A DNA stretch of 13,437 bases from positions 1-13,437 of the forward strand of contig JBMYKD010000033.1 of NCBI GenBank assembly GCA_049595035.1. The letters are read 5' to 3'. The position numbers and the translations under genes are program-made. Shown piece after piece: positions 6,169-13,437 of the stretch. The number at the start of each line of letters is the position of its first letter. Within the stretch, counting starts at the first letter, position 1. This DNA comes from UBA12202 sp049595035. GTDB taxonomy: Bacteria > Pseudomonadota > Alphaproteobacteria > Puniceispirillales > UBA1172. Below the pieces are notes generated by a model that was not told the DNA's origin, made no database searches, and was given only the letters and a program-made list of their open reading frames with translations.

Positions 6169-6743
6169 GTACGTTAGTAATAAATATATCTTTGGTTAGT
6201 TTTATGCTTGTTATTGCTCTGATGATTGCTTTAAGCCATAGGCTCTTTGCTATTATTGTGATGTCAGGTGCATATTCCCTTGTGTCTGCGGCTATGTTCG
6301 TCAATTTGGATGCGGTTGATGTTGCCTTTACCGAAGCCGCGGTAGGGGCAGGATTTTCAACCGTTTTATTTCTTGCCGCAATGGCATGGCTTCCCGCTGA
6401 AGAAAAGCGGGATAGGGCACTTGTTGTCCTACCGTTGATCTTATGTATCACTGCTGGGTCTTTATTGATGTGGGCAGTCGCATATTTGCCGGCCATGGGT
6501 GATCCGTCTTCTGTCGTTCACCAGCATGTTGCCCCACGTTATCTGACGGAAAGCTATGATAAACTGCATATCCCAAATGTTGTTACGACTGTTCTGGCTA
6601 GTTATCGCGGGTTTGATACGCTTGGTGAAACCATTGTTATTTTAACCGCTGGAATAGGTGTATTGCTTATCTTAACGGGCAAAACAGGACGCATCGAAAA
6701 TGATGATAAGGGTAAAAATAATATACAGGATGAGGAGGCATAG
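6165..6743 (+). CDS. MbhD-MbhE fusion: stand-alone C-terminal module of MrpA
   Basis: A 192-aa protein starting at GTG, overlapping the mrpG stop by 4 bases. Residues 1-75 match the MbhD-type (DUF4040) domain: three helices with VDVAFTEAAVGAG (51-63; Asp52 and Glu57 sit in the ion path region of Mrp structures). Residues about 85-170 match the MbhE-type domain, with PNVVTTVLASYRGFDTLGE (137-155) and a final helix. In classical Mrp systems both domains form the C-terminus of the large MrpA protein. Here they are one free gene. In membrane-bound hydrogenases they are two genes, mbhD and mbhE. The last 20 residues are hydrophilic and cytoplasmic. The gene sits between mrpG and mrpB, the mbhDE position. 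Confidence 0.87.
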   Translation: MSTLVINISLVSFMLVIALMIALSHRLFAIIVMSGAYSLVSAAMFVNLDAVDVAFTEAAVGAGFSTVLFLAAMAWLPAEEKRDRALVVLPLILCITAGSLLMWAVAYLPAMGDPSSVVHQHVAPRYLTESYDKLHIPNVVTTVLASYRGFDTLGETIVILTAGIGVLLILTGKTGRIENDDKGKNNIQDEEA

Positions 6744-7229
6744 ATGAAAACTAATCCTATCCTTCGTGTCATATCTAAAACCCTGTTTGCGCCTATTATT
6801 CTTTATGGGCTTTATGTTCAGTTTCATGGTGATTTTGGGCCTGGTGGCGGGTTTCAGGCCGGGGTGATTATTGCCGCTGCCTTTATTCTTTATGGGATGG
6901 TGTTCAGTCTTGAAGAATTAAAGCAACTCGCTCCACCAAAAATTGTTCATATATTAATGGCCATGGGTGCTTTGATTTATACTGGTGTTGGTGTTGTGAC
7001 ATTTCTCTTGGGGGTCCAGTTTTTAAATTATGATGTTCTTGCCAAATATCCTGCTAAAGGTCAGCATTATGGCATCTTGATTGTCGAATTCGGAGTCGGT
7101 TTGACGGTTGCTAGTACAATCTTGGGATTGTTTATGGCATTTGCCGGATTTGATATTCCTAGAAAAACACAGAAAAAGGGTGACTCACATAAAATAAAAA
7201 CACCCAGAAAGAAAACTGGTGTTTCATGA
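6744..7229 (+). CDS. mrpB: Mrp-type antiporter subunit B (MnhB/MrpB)
   Basis: A 161-aa protein with four hydrophobic helices, starting directly after the previous stop with GAGGAGG 4-5 bases upstream. The MnhB signature is the HGDFGPGGGFQAGVI segment (about residues 29-43), equivalent to the HGH-SPGGGF motif of the family. The tail after about residue 136 is Lys-rich and cytoplasmic. It corresponds to MbhF. Its stop overlaps the mrpC start (ATGA). Confidence 0.92.
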   Translation: MKTNPILRVISKTLFAPIILYGLYVQFHGDFGPGGGFQAGVIIAAAFILYGMVFSLEELKQLAPPKIVHILMAMGALIYTGVGVVTFLLGVQFLNYDVLAKYPAKGQHYGILIVEFGVGLTVASTILGLFMAFAGFDIPRKTQKKGDSHKIKTPRKKTGVS

Positions 7230-7630
7230 TTGATATTCTGCTTTCCCACTGGAATTATTTTATTGTTGTTCTGTTAATGATGATTGGATTATTTGTTGTC
7301 ATTTCCAGCATGAATCTGGTTAAAAAACTGGTGGGATTAAGTCTGTTTCAAACTTCTGTTTTTCTTTTTTATATCTCACTTGGAAAAATAAATAATGGTA
7401 CGGCACCCATTATCATGAAATCTGGTCATGATGGGCATGGCAGTTCTGATATTCTTTATTCCAATCCACTGCCACATGTTCTTATTCTGACGGCGATTGT
7501 TGTTGGTGTGGCGACAACGGCCTTAGGCCTGGCGCTGGTGTTGCGTATCAAAGCCAGTTTTAATAGCATCGAAGAAGACGATATCCTTAGTGTAAAGCGT
7601 GACATTAAAAACCGGAGCAGGGCATCATGA
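7226..7630 (+). CDS. mrpC: Mrp-type antiporter subunit C (MnhC/MrpC, NuoK-like)
   Basis: A 134-aa protein with three helices, homologous to complex I NuoK. Seen: an N-terminal helix, MNLVKKLVGLSLFQTSVFLF (about 29-48), and NPLPHVLILTAIVVGVATTALGLAL (about 78-102), the latter a typical MrpC signature. A cytoplasmic tail follows. The loop with GHDGHGSSD (about 65-73) is somewhat longer and more His/Gly-rich than I recall for the family. It corresponds to MbhG. It overlaps both neighbours by 4 bases. Confidence 0.92.
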   Translation: MIDILLSHWNYFIVVLLMMIGLFVVISSMNLVKKLVGLSLFQTSVFLFYISLGKINNGTAPIIMKSGHDGHGSSDILYSNPLPHVLILTAIVVGVATTALGLALVLRIKASFNSIEEDDILSVKRDIKNRSRAS

Positions 7631-9126
7631 TAGACTGGTTGCTACATCTGCCCGGCATAATTGTTGTCATCCCTTTATTATCGGCAATTATTGTTGCGCT
7701 TCTTCCTTCTCGGATAGGGTGGTTTTTTGCATCGGTAAGTTCTGGTCTATCATTTTGGGCTGCGCTTGTTATGGCTAATCATATGCTTGATGCGCCGACG
7801 CTTACGCGAATATCCTATTTTCTGGGAGGATGGCCACCACCCTGGGGGATTGAGTTTTCGGTAGATCATGCCACAACATTGGTCACTCTTGCTATAACAG
7901 GCTTAGGTTTTGTTACAACTCTGTCTAGTAATGCATTGATATTTAAAGACATTCATGAAGAAGATAAAGCCAGATTTTACGCGGCATGGCTGTTGGCTCT
8001 TGGCGGATTGTTAGGTTTGGTGATGACGGCCGATGCTTTCAATCTTTTTGTCTTTTTTGAAATTTCATCTCTGGCCTCGGTAACACTGGTTGCCATGGGC
8101 AGCGGGCGAGATAAACGCGCCCTTGTTGCGGCCTTTAATTACCTGATCATTGGTGCCATCGGGGCAACATTCTATGTGATTGGTGTGGGTTTCTGTTATG
8201 CCATGACAGGAACGTTAAATATGATCGACATGGCATCCCGCCTATCTGATGTAACTGATCCGATTCCTGTCTATGTAGGACTTGCCTTCATGGTATCTGG
8301 CGTGATGGTCAAGGCTGCTGTATTTCCGGTGCATTTCTGGCTTCCGCCTTCTTATGGTTTTGCTCCCATGGCGGTGACCAGTTTCTTAGCCGCCATTGCA
8401 ACAAAAGCATCGCTTTATGTTCTGATCAGAGTCTTAATGACTGTTTTTGGCGGTTTTTCAGATATGCCATTAATGATCATGCAATGGGTCTTTATCCCAC
8501 TAGCCTTAATGGCCATCTTGCTTGGCACAATTCTGGCGATTTATGAAAGAGATGCCAAGATGATGCTGGCACAATCCTCTGTTGCGCAAATCGGATATAT
8601 TGTTCTTGGTTTCGGAATGGCAACCATTGCTGGGGTGCAAGCTGGCTTTATCCACATTGCTTATCATGCCATGATCAAGGGTGGTATGTTTATTGGCTTA
8701 GGCGGCATGGCGATAGCGGTAGCAGGCCAAACAGGGATAACCAAGCTTGCCGGATTAGGCCGCCGTATGCCGATTACATCAACAGGCTTTTTGATTTGCG
8801 GGTTGAGCCTGATTGGTGTTCCTCTAACCGCTGGATTTATTTCAAAATTCTATCTTGTATCAGCCATTATTTCTGCCGGATACTGGCAGGTGGCGGCTAT
8901 TGTCCTGCTATCCAGTGCGTTATCCGTAGTCTATTTATGGCGATTAGTCGAAACCTTATGGTTTATGCCCTCCGAAACCGGGGAAACACGCTTACCTGAA
9001 CAAGCCATGATCTATCTGCCATTATGGATACTGGCTATTGCCAATATCTGGCTGGGTATTGATGCCGGCTTGATAACAGGGCTAGCAAATATGGCGGCTA
9101 TTACCTTATTCGGGGGTATGTCATGA
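7627..9126 (+). CDS. mrpD: Mrp-type antiporter subunit D, first of three antiporter-like subunits
   Basis: A 499-aa proton-translocating-type subunit (proton_antipo_M family, homologous to NuoL/M/N) with about 14 helices. Key residues by comparison with NuoL/NuoM: Glu145 in the TM5-like helix (FVFFEISS), Lys229 in TM7 (VKAAVFPVHFWLP), Lys260 in TM8 (ATKASLYVL), His343/His347/Lys351 in the TM10-like segment (HIAYHAMIKGG), and Lys407 in TM12 (FISKFYL). All expected titratable residues are present, so it should be active in H+ or Na+ movement. It corresponds to MbhH by position after mrpC. It overlaps mrpC and the next gene by 4 bases each. Confidence 0.92.
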   Translation: MIDWLLHLPGIIVVIPLLSAIIVALLPSRIGWFFASVSSGLSFWAALVMANHMLDAPTLTRISYFLGGWPPPWGIEFSVDHATTLVTLAITGLGFVTTLSSNALIFKDIHEEDKARFYAAWLLALGGLLGLVMTADAFNLFVFFEISSLASVTLVAMGSGRDKRALVAAFNYLIIGAIGATFYVIGVGFCYAMTGTLNMIDMASRLSDVTDPIPVYVGLAFMVSGVMVKAAVFPVHFWLPPSYGFAPMAVTSFLAAIATKASLYVLIRVLMTVFGGFSDMPLMIMQWVFIPLALMAILLGTILAIYERDAKMMLAQSSVAQIGYIVLGFGMATIAGVQAGFIHIAYHAMIKGGMFIGLGGMAIAVAGQTGITKLAGLGRRMPITSTGFLICGLSLIGVPLTAGFISKFYLVSAIISAGYWQVAAIVLLSSALSVVYLWRLVETLWFMPSETGETRLPEQAMIYLPLWILAIANIWLGIDAGLITGLANMAAITLFGGMS

Positions 9127-10577
9127 TATCTGCTGATAACGCTATTATTCTGGGTCTTATTGTTCCTCTTATTGTTGCTATATTGACCCCTGTTTTTGGT
9201 TCACGTCCAGATATCCGTGATGCCTTAGGCCCTGTTGGCGGGATTGTCAGTTTTTATGCGGCCATGCAGATAGCATTGGCCATAATTGGCGGGGCAACGC
9301 CGGAATGGTTTATCATATCCATTTCAGACGGTTTGAACTTCTCCTTCCGTGTAACCCCGCTTGGGGCGATATTTGGTCTGGTGGCATCAGGCTTATGGAT
9401 TATGGCGGCGATATATTCGGTTGGATATATGCGCGGCAATAAAGAAACGGATCAGACACGGTTTAATGCCTTTTATGCTGTGGCGGTGCATGCTGCATTA
9501 GCTATTGCATGGTCTGGTAATTTACTGGTTCTGTTTATTTTTTATGAAGTGCTCACATTTTCTACCTATCCCCTTGTCATACACAAACAAACTGCTGAAG
9601 CAATGCGGGCAGGGCGGCTATATATGGGTATACTTGTTGGCACTTCACTCATGCTATTATTGCCGGGGGTTATCTGGGTCTGGACATCAACCGGTTCTCT
9701 GGATTTTGTTCCGGGTGGTATTCTGGCCGGTAAGATTGATCCGTCTTATGTGCCGTGGTTGTTGGCCCTTTTTGCTTTTGGGATTGGGAAATCTGCTCTT
9801 ATGCCTATTCATCGCTGGTTACCGGCGGCTATGGTAGCACCGACTCCTGTGTCGGCCTTGCTTCATGCCGTGGCGGTGGTCAAGGCTGGTGTGTTTACCA
9901 TGCTGATGGTTGTTGTTTATATCTTTGGCTATGATTTTCTCGCCATGACCAGAGGCTCTGTCTGGCTGATCTGGTTGGCGTCTTTCACCATTCTGGCATC
10001 TAGCATTATTGCCATACAAAAAGATGATATTAAGGCACGGCTAGCGTATTCAACCGTATCACAACTATCCTATATTGTGCTGGGTGCTGCCCTGGCTAAT
10101 GAAATAGCGGCAAAAGGGGCAGCATTACATATTGTTATGCATGCCAGTGCAAAAATTACGTTATTTTTCTGTGCTGGTGCTATCTATGTATCGGCGCATC
10201 TGAACAAAGTATCGCAGCTAGATGGATTAGGTTACCGTATGCCAATGGTATTTGCGGCCTTTTTCCTTGCGGCATTATCAATTATAGGCATTCCACCACT
10301 GGGCGGTTCTTGGAGTAAATTTCTACTGATGGCCGGCGCGGCTGAAAACGGTATGGTGCTGGTCATTCTGATATTGGCCATATCATCACTGATGAATGTA
10401 TGGTACCTGCTGGAACCTGTCATGCGCGGGTTTTATCTTCCAGAAAAATCACCTGTCCATGTTGAAAAACTGCCACTTGTTGTTATCCCGCCAGTAATTA
10501 CCGCTATGCTTTGTTTGGTGTTATTTTTTAACCCCTGGCCATTCTTATCTCTGATAAACCTGATGGTGATGCCATAA
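9123..10577 (+). CDS. Second antiporter-like subunit, MrpA/NuoL N-domain type
   Basis: A 484-aa proton_antipo_M protein with about 14 helices. The segment HRWLPAAMVAPTPVSALLHA (230-249), followed by VVKAGVF, closely recalls the MrpA and NuoL signature (AMxxPTPVSALxHAxxMV). Key residues: Glu142 (FYEVLTFS), Lys223 (IGKSALMPIH), Lys254, His248, His336/His340/Lys344 (HIVMHASAKI) and Lys399 (SWSKF). It lacks the C-terminal MbhD/MbhE domains of full MrpA, which are encoded at 6165-6743. It could therefore stand in for the MrpA N-domain, or be a duplicated MrpD; a tree would decide. The start overlaps mrpD by 4 bases. The stop shares one base with the next start (TAATG). Confidence 0.88.
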   Translation: MISADNAIILGLIVPLIVAILTPVFGSRPDIRDALGPVGGIVSFYAAMQIALAIIGGATPEWFIISISDGLNFSFRVTPLGAIFGLVASGLWIMAAIYSVGYMRGNKETDQTRFNAFYAVAVHAALAIAWSGNLLVLFIFYEVLTFSTYPLVIHKQTAEAMRAGRLYMGILVGTSLMLLLPGVIWVWTSTGSLDFVPGGILAGKIDPSYVPWLLALFAFGIGKSALMPIHRWLPAAMVAPTPVSALLHAVAVVKAGVFTMLMVVVYIFGYDFLAMTRGSVWLIWLASFTILASSIIAIQKDDIKARLAYSTVSQLSYIVLGAALANEIAAKGAALHIVMHASAKITLFFCAGAIYVSAHLNKVSQLDGLGYRMPMVFAAFFLAALSIIGIPPLGGSWSKFLLMAGAAENGMVLVILILAISSLMNVWYLLEPVMRGFYLPEKSPVHVEKLPLVVIPPVITAMLCLVLFFNPWPFLSLINLMVMP

Positions 10578-10858
10578 TGAATGATGACATCAATAAAAAA
10601 GTAGAAATCTTGACGCTGGAACGATTTGGTCGTGCCTTTACCTTTGTTATTGTTATAGGGGTTGTCATTCTTCTGGCACTTGAAATCATTTTTCATCGTC
10701 ATGGTGAAAATGCCATAGAAGACATGTTTTTCTTTCCGGCAATATTTGGCTTTATTACGCTTATTTTTCTTGTCATGACTAGCACATTATTGCGGCGATT
10801 TATCATGCGGGACGAAAATTATTACCGTAAACGGGAAGGTGGTCATAATGATACCTGA
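10577..10858 (+). CDS. Uncharacterised 93-aa two-helix protein of the antiporter operon
   Basis: No family is recognised with certainty. It has a short charged N-terminus (MNDDINKKVEILTLERFGRA), two hydrophobic helices (about residues 21-40 and 50-70), and a basic, hydrophilic C-terminus with RRFIMRDENYYRKREGG. The loop between helices holds EIIFHRHGENAIEDM with several charges. It lies between two antiporter-like subunit genes and overlaps both (1 base upstream, 11 bases downstream), so it is almost surely co-translated with them. It may be an accessory or assembly subunit of the complex. Its size and two-helix layout do not match MrpC, MrpF or MrpG. Confidence 0.8.
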   Translation: MNDDINKKVEILTLERFGRAFTFVIVIGVVILLALEIIFHRHGENAIEDMFFFPAIFGFITLIFLVMTSTLLRRFIMRDENYYRKREGGHNDT

Positions 10859-12545
10859 TTTTGGTTTCCCCCCCGGTTTTTTAATGTTCCTTGGTGCTGG
10901 CCTTATTCCATTTTTGCCCGCTAATCTTCGTCATATATGGATGCTGATGACGATTGCATGTTCGGCAACCACACTGGTTGCGCCCGCGGGTGAACATTTG
11001 TTATGGTCTGTGATGGGGATGGAACTATCTCTTTATCATGTTGATCACCTGACCTTTCCCTTTTCACTTGTTTTCCATATTGCCGCTGTGCTGACTGTGA
11101 TTTACAGCTGGCATAGCAAGTCATGGACAGAATTAACGGCTATTTTGTCTTATGCCGGAGCTGCCATTGCGGCGGTTCACGCTGGAGATCTGATCAGTCT
11201 ATTTATCTGGTGGGAAGCAACTGCCATCACATCTGTGTTCATAATCCTTGCCGCTGATACGGTGTCATCACGTCATGCGGCTATACGTTATCTTATTGTT
11301 CAGGTTACTAGTGGCGTATTATTAATTGGTGGGGCGGCACTGTATTTTCATGAATATGGTCGTATCACTTTTGAAGCCATGACCTTAGGGTCTATGGCAA
11401 CATGGTTTATTTTCATTGCTTTTGGCATTAAGGCTGCTTTTCCCTTTTTAAACGGATGGATGCAGGATGCCTATCCCGAAGCCAGTATCATTGGAACAGT
11501 GGCATTATCGGCATTTACAACGAAATTGGCCATTTATGCATTAGCTCGTGGTTTTCCAGGCACCGAATTATTGATCTGGATTGGTGCTGTCATGACAGCA
11601 TTTCCTGTATTTTTTGCTGTTATCGAAAATGATTTGCGTCGCGTATTATCATTTGGTCTGAATAGCCAATTGGGATTTATGGTTGTTGCGGTGGGTATAG
11701 GTACGCCTCTTGCGCTTAATGGTGCGGTGGCGCATGCCTTTGTGTGTACTATATATATGTCCTTGCTATTTATGTCTGTTGGAACCGTCATGTTTCATAC
11801 CCGTACCGCTAAGGCATCTGAACTTGGTGGTTTATACAAACTGATGCCATTTACCATGATTTGCTGCATTGTTGGTGCTATGTCGATTGCGGCTTTCCCG
11901 TTATTTAGTGGTTATGTTGCTAAATCTCTTACCATGTCTGCACTTGGTGGAACTGACTTTATCCTTGCTTACTTCATTCTTGTCTTTGCTTCTGCTGGTG
12001 TGGTGGTGCATTCTGGTATTAAGACGCCGTATTTCACCTTTTTTGCGCATCCGACCACACGGAAAATTGGTAAAACTCCGACTGGTATGCTGGTTGCGAT
12101 GGGTATTGCGGTGATCATGTGTGTAGGGGTTGGGTTTTTCCCGAATGTATTCTACCAGATACTGCCATATGCCAAGGTAAAGAATCCTTATGATCTCAGT
12201 CATGTAACAGGTCAGCTTCAATTATTATTCTTGGCGAGTCTGGCATTTGTTTTTCTGATGAAGACAAAGCTTTATCCAGCCGAAATTGGTTCCGTTTTGC
12301 TTAACTCGGACTGGTTCTATCGCCGGTTTGCACCTTCCCTTATTGGTTCCCTGGTCAAGTTATCTATGCAGCTGGCAGCAGCCATAGACAAAAAAATGAT
12401 TAAGGGGGCAAACATGGTTATGCGCGGGGCAAAATGGATATCTGATCATCCTGTATCAGGGCCTGTTATTCCAGGGCCTGCCGCTCTGGTGCAAGTGATT
12501 GTCCTGATAGTAATAATAGCATCAATCTATGCCAATCTTAATTAA
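10848..12545 (+). CDS. Third antiporter-like subunit (proton_antipo_M family)
   Basis: A 565-aa protein, the longest of the three. About 14 helices are followed by a C-terminal extension (about 475-565): DWFYRRFAPSLIG, an amphipathic Lys-containing helix, and a final membrane helix. Start: ATG 10848 has GGTGG about 5 bases upstream; a GTG at 10839 is possible. Key residues: Glu123 in TM5 (WWEATAI), Lys195 in TM7 (GIKAAFPFLNGW), Lys226 in TM8 (TTKLAIYAL), and Lys359 in TM12 (GYVAKSL). In the TM10-like segment only His296 remains; the positions expected to be His and Lys are Cys300 and Met304 (HAFVCTIYMSLLFMS). The sibling subunits keep all three. The C-terminal extension recalls the NuoL/MrpD-type lateral helix tail. 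Confidence 0.88.
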   Translation: MIPDFGFPPGFLMFLGAGLIPFLPANLRHIWMLMTIACSATTLVAPAGEHLLWSVMGMELSLYHVDHLTFPFSLVFHIAAVLTVIYSWHSKSWTELTAILSYAGAAIAAVHAGDLISLFIWWEATAITSVFIILAADTVSSRHAAIRYLIVQVTSGVLLIGGAALYFHEYGRITFEAMTLGSMATWFIFIAFGIKAAFPFLNGWMQDAYPEASIIGTVALSAFTTKLAIYALARGFPGTELLIWIGAVMTAFPVFFAVIENDLRRVLSFGLNSQLGFMVVAVGIGTPLALNGAVAHAFVCTIYMSLLFMSVGTVMFHTRTAKASELGGLYKLMPFTMICCIVGAMSIAAFPLFSGYVAKSLTMSALGGTDFILAYFILVFASAGVVVHSGIKTPYFTFFAHPTTRKIGKTPTGMLVAMGIAVIMCVGVGFFPNVFYQILPYAKVKNPYDLSHVTGQLQLLFLASLAFVFLMKTKLYPAEIGSVLLNSDWFYRRFAPSLIGSLVKLSMQLAAAIDKKMIKGANMVMRGAKWISDHPVSGPVIPGPAALVQVIVLIVIIASIYANLN

Positions 12546-12576
12546 AATCAGAAACGCTGGCGCTGGTCTTTTCAAT

Positions 12577-13065
12577 ATGCCAACCCGCATATGCCTTTAT
12601 CTGTCCATAATGATATGGCTGGGAATAGGGCAGGTAACAGCCAGTGATCTGATCAGGGTAGAGCTTTATGACCCTGTTAATGATAAATGGCATCAGATTC
12701 TGGCTGAAAAAGCAGAAACATTGGAACAACGCCAACAGGGTTTGATGTATCGGCAGTTTTTACCTGAAAATCATGGTATGCTCTTTTTATATGAACAGGA
12801 AAGTATGCTGTCATTTTGGATGAAGAATACATTTATTTCGCTTGATATTATTTATTTTTCTGCAAACGGCGAATGGGTAAATACGGCGCATCATACTACC
12901 CCGAAAAGCTTGACAACCTATCCATCCCTTGCACCGGCACAATTTGTTCTTGAACTACCTGCTGGTCATGCAAATCAGTTAAATATCGGTGCTGGAAGCA
13001 AGTTAATCATTAAAGACTGCAATATGCTAAAATCAGGGCTTGATTTCGTACCATGCTATCGATAA
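12577..13065 (+). CDS. Exported DUF192 family protein
   Basis: A 162-aa protein with a likely signal peptide at residues 1-22 (MPTRICLYLSIMIWLGIGQVTA, then SDL). The mature part is a DUF192 domain: an N-terminal strand, TLEQRQQGLMYRQFLPENHGMLF (about 48-70), the WMKNTFISLDIIY signature (about 81-93), and a C-terminal AQFVLELPAGHANQLNIGAGSKL (about 120-142). Family function is not established. Start choice: ATG 12577 gives a standard-length signal peptide. An ATG at 12529 overlaps the upstream gene by 17 bases and adds 16 residues. Neither has a clear ribosome site. It probably rides on the antiporter operon, since no terminator is visible between them. The last residues include Cys147 and Cys160, possibly a disulfide. 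Confidence 0.85.
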   Translation: MPTRICLYLSIMIWLGIGQVTASDLIRVELYDPVNDKWHQILAEKAETLEQRQQGLMYRQFLPENHGMLFLYEQESMLSFWMKNTFISLDIIYFSANGEWVNTAHHTTPKSLTTYPSLAPAQFVLELPAGHANQLNIGAGSKLIIKDCNMLKSGLDFVPCYR

Positions 13066-13102
13066 ATATAATCTTGTCTTTGCATTCTTGTAAAACACAT
13101 GT

Positions 13103-13179
<77 letters not shown>

Positions 13180-13208
13180 TTTTATCATTTTTCTTTTTTT
13201 GGGATACT

Positions 13209-13437
13209 ATGAAGGCACGAATATTTCAAAAACCTAAATCAGCCATGCAGTCTGGGAATACCGGCTGGGGTCAGTCCGCTGAATGGGTGATGGAACCTAT
13301 TCGCCAGAACAAAGCATCCCCTGATAGTCTTATGGGTTGGCAGTCATCTGGCGAAACATTAAAGACGCTTCATTTATCCTTTGAAACATTGGATGCGGCA
13401 TTAGCTTATGTTAATCATAACAACATCAAACCTGTTG
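13209..13437 (+). CDS. NDUFS4-like complex I accessory protein (partial, runs off the window)
   Basis: The first 76 residues are present and the 3' end is cut by the window edge. The sequence begins MKARIFQKPKSAMQSG and continues with a Trp-rich core (WGQSAEWVMEP), PDSLMGWQSSGETLKTLHLSF and FETLDAALAYVNHNNI. This matches the ETC_C1_NDUFS4 family: the pattern K(S/T)AMQSG, then LMGW-SSG-T, then F-(T/L)-(D/E)-A-AYA. Homologues are the mitochondrial 18-kDa NDUFS4 and an accessory subunit of alphaproteobacterial NADH dehydrogenase. About 100 residues in total are expected. The ATG has a GGGA stretch 4 bases upstream. A location next to tRNA-Pro and apart from the main nuo cluster would be normal for this gene. 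Confidence 0.9.
   Translation, partial: MKARIFQKPKSAMQSGNTGWGQSAEWVMEPIRQNKASPDSLMGWQSSGETLKTLHLSFETLDAALAYVNHNNIKPV

Noticed and set aside
5079..12545. Complex I (nuo) or hydrogenase operon
   Set aside because: The antiporter-like subunits resemble NuoL/M/N, but MnhE, F, G and B families are present and no NiFe, FeS or quinone-binding subunits are found, so an Mrp-type antiporter fits better.

Overview
The window looks like a piece of a marine-type alphaproteobacterial chromosome. Base composition is moderately AT-rich. Two tRNA genes (Asp-GTC and Pro-TGG) both encode their 3' CCA. The last gene is an NDUFS4-type complex I accessory protein, which is characteristic of alphaproteobacteria and mitochondria. 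Gene style and composition resemble the SAR116 / Puniceispirillum lineage, but that placement comes from recall and was not tested. No transposase, integrase, phage gene, CRISPR array or long repeat is visible. No stretch of 300 bases lacks a gene. The longest gap is 1-189, which holds a likely tRNA promoter; the next are 4922-5078 (start region of the antiporter operon) and 2305-2438 (lysR-amt divergent region).

Layout. 190-266: tRNA-Asp. 288-1341, minus strand: a two-gene unit of an uncharacterised 81-aa protein and a phosphoethanolamine-methyltransferase-like enzyme, with its own promoter just past the lysR stop. 1405-2304, minus: a LysR-family regulator, divergent from 2439-3710, an Amt ammonium channel. 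A good sigma70-type promoter for amt carries a T-N11-A dyad in its spacer, so the LysR protein may control amt. 3733-4539, minus: a beta-keto acid cleavage enzyme (BKACE/DUF849), convergent with amt; the likely amt terminator lies inside the end of its coding sequence. 4605-4703 (+) and 4787-4921 (-): two tiny membrane-protein genes (32 and 44 aa), each with a strong ribosome binding site, converging on a shared hairpin.

5079-12545 is the centrepiece: ten tightly coupled genes, most overlapping by 1-11 bases, for an Mrp-type multisubunit cation/proton antiporter. The order is mrpE, mrpF, mrpG, MbhD+MbhE fusion, mrpB, mrpC, mrpD, a second antiporter-like subunit (MrpA/NuoL N-domain type), a 93-aa two-helix protein, and a third antiporter-like subunit. 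There is no full-length mrpA. Its C-terminal module is a separate gene, and the nearest match to its N-terminal module lies about 3 kb downstream. The first seven genes follow the order of the Mrp module in membrane-bound hydrogenases (mbhABCDEFGH) rather than classical mrpABCDEFG. No hydrogenase or other redox subunit is present in the window. The third antiporter subunit lacks the His and Lys in its TM10-like helix that its two siblings keep.

12577-13065 encodes an exported DUF192 protein at the tail of the operon. 13103-13179 is tRNA-Pro. 13209 to the window end is the start of the NDUFS4-like gene, cut off by the edge. The likely physiological theme is membrane energetics and ion or nitrogen uptake: Na+/H+ exchange, ammonium import, and handling of methylated or small organic compounds. 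The links between the separate units are inference.
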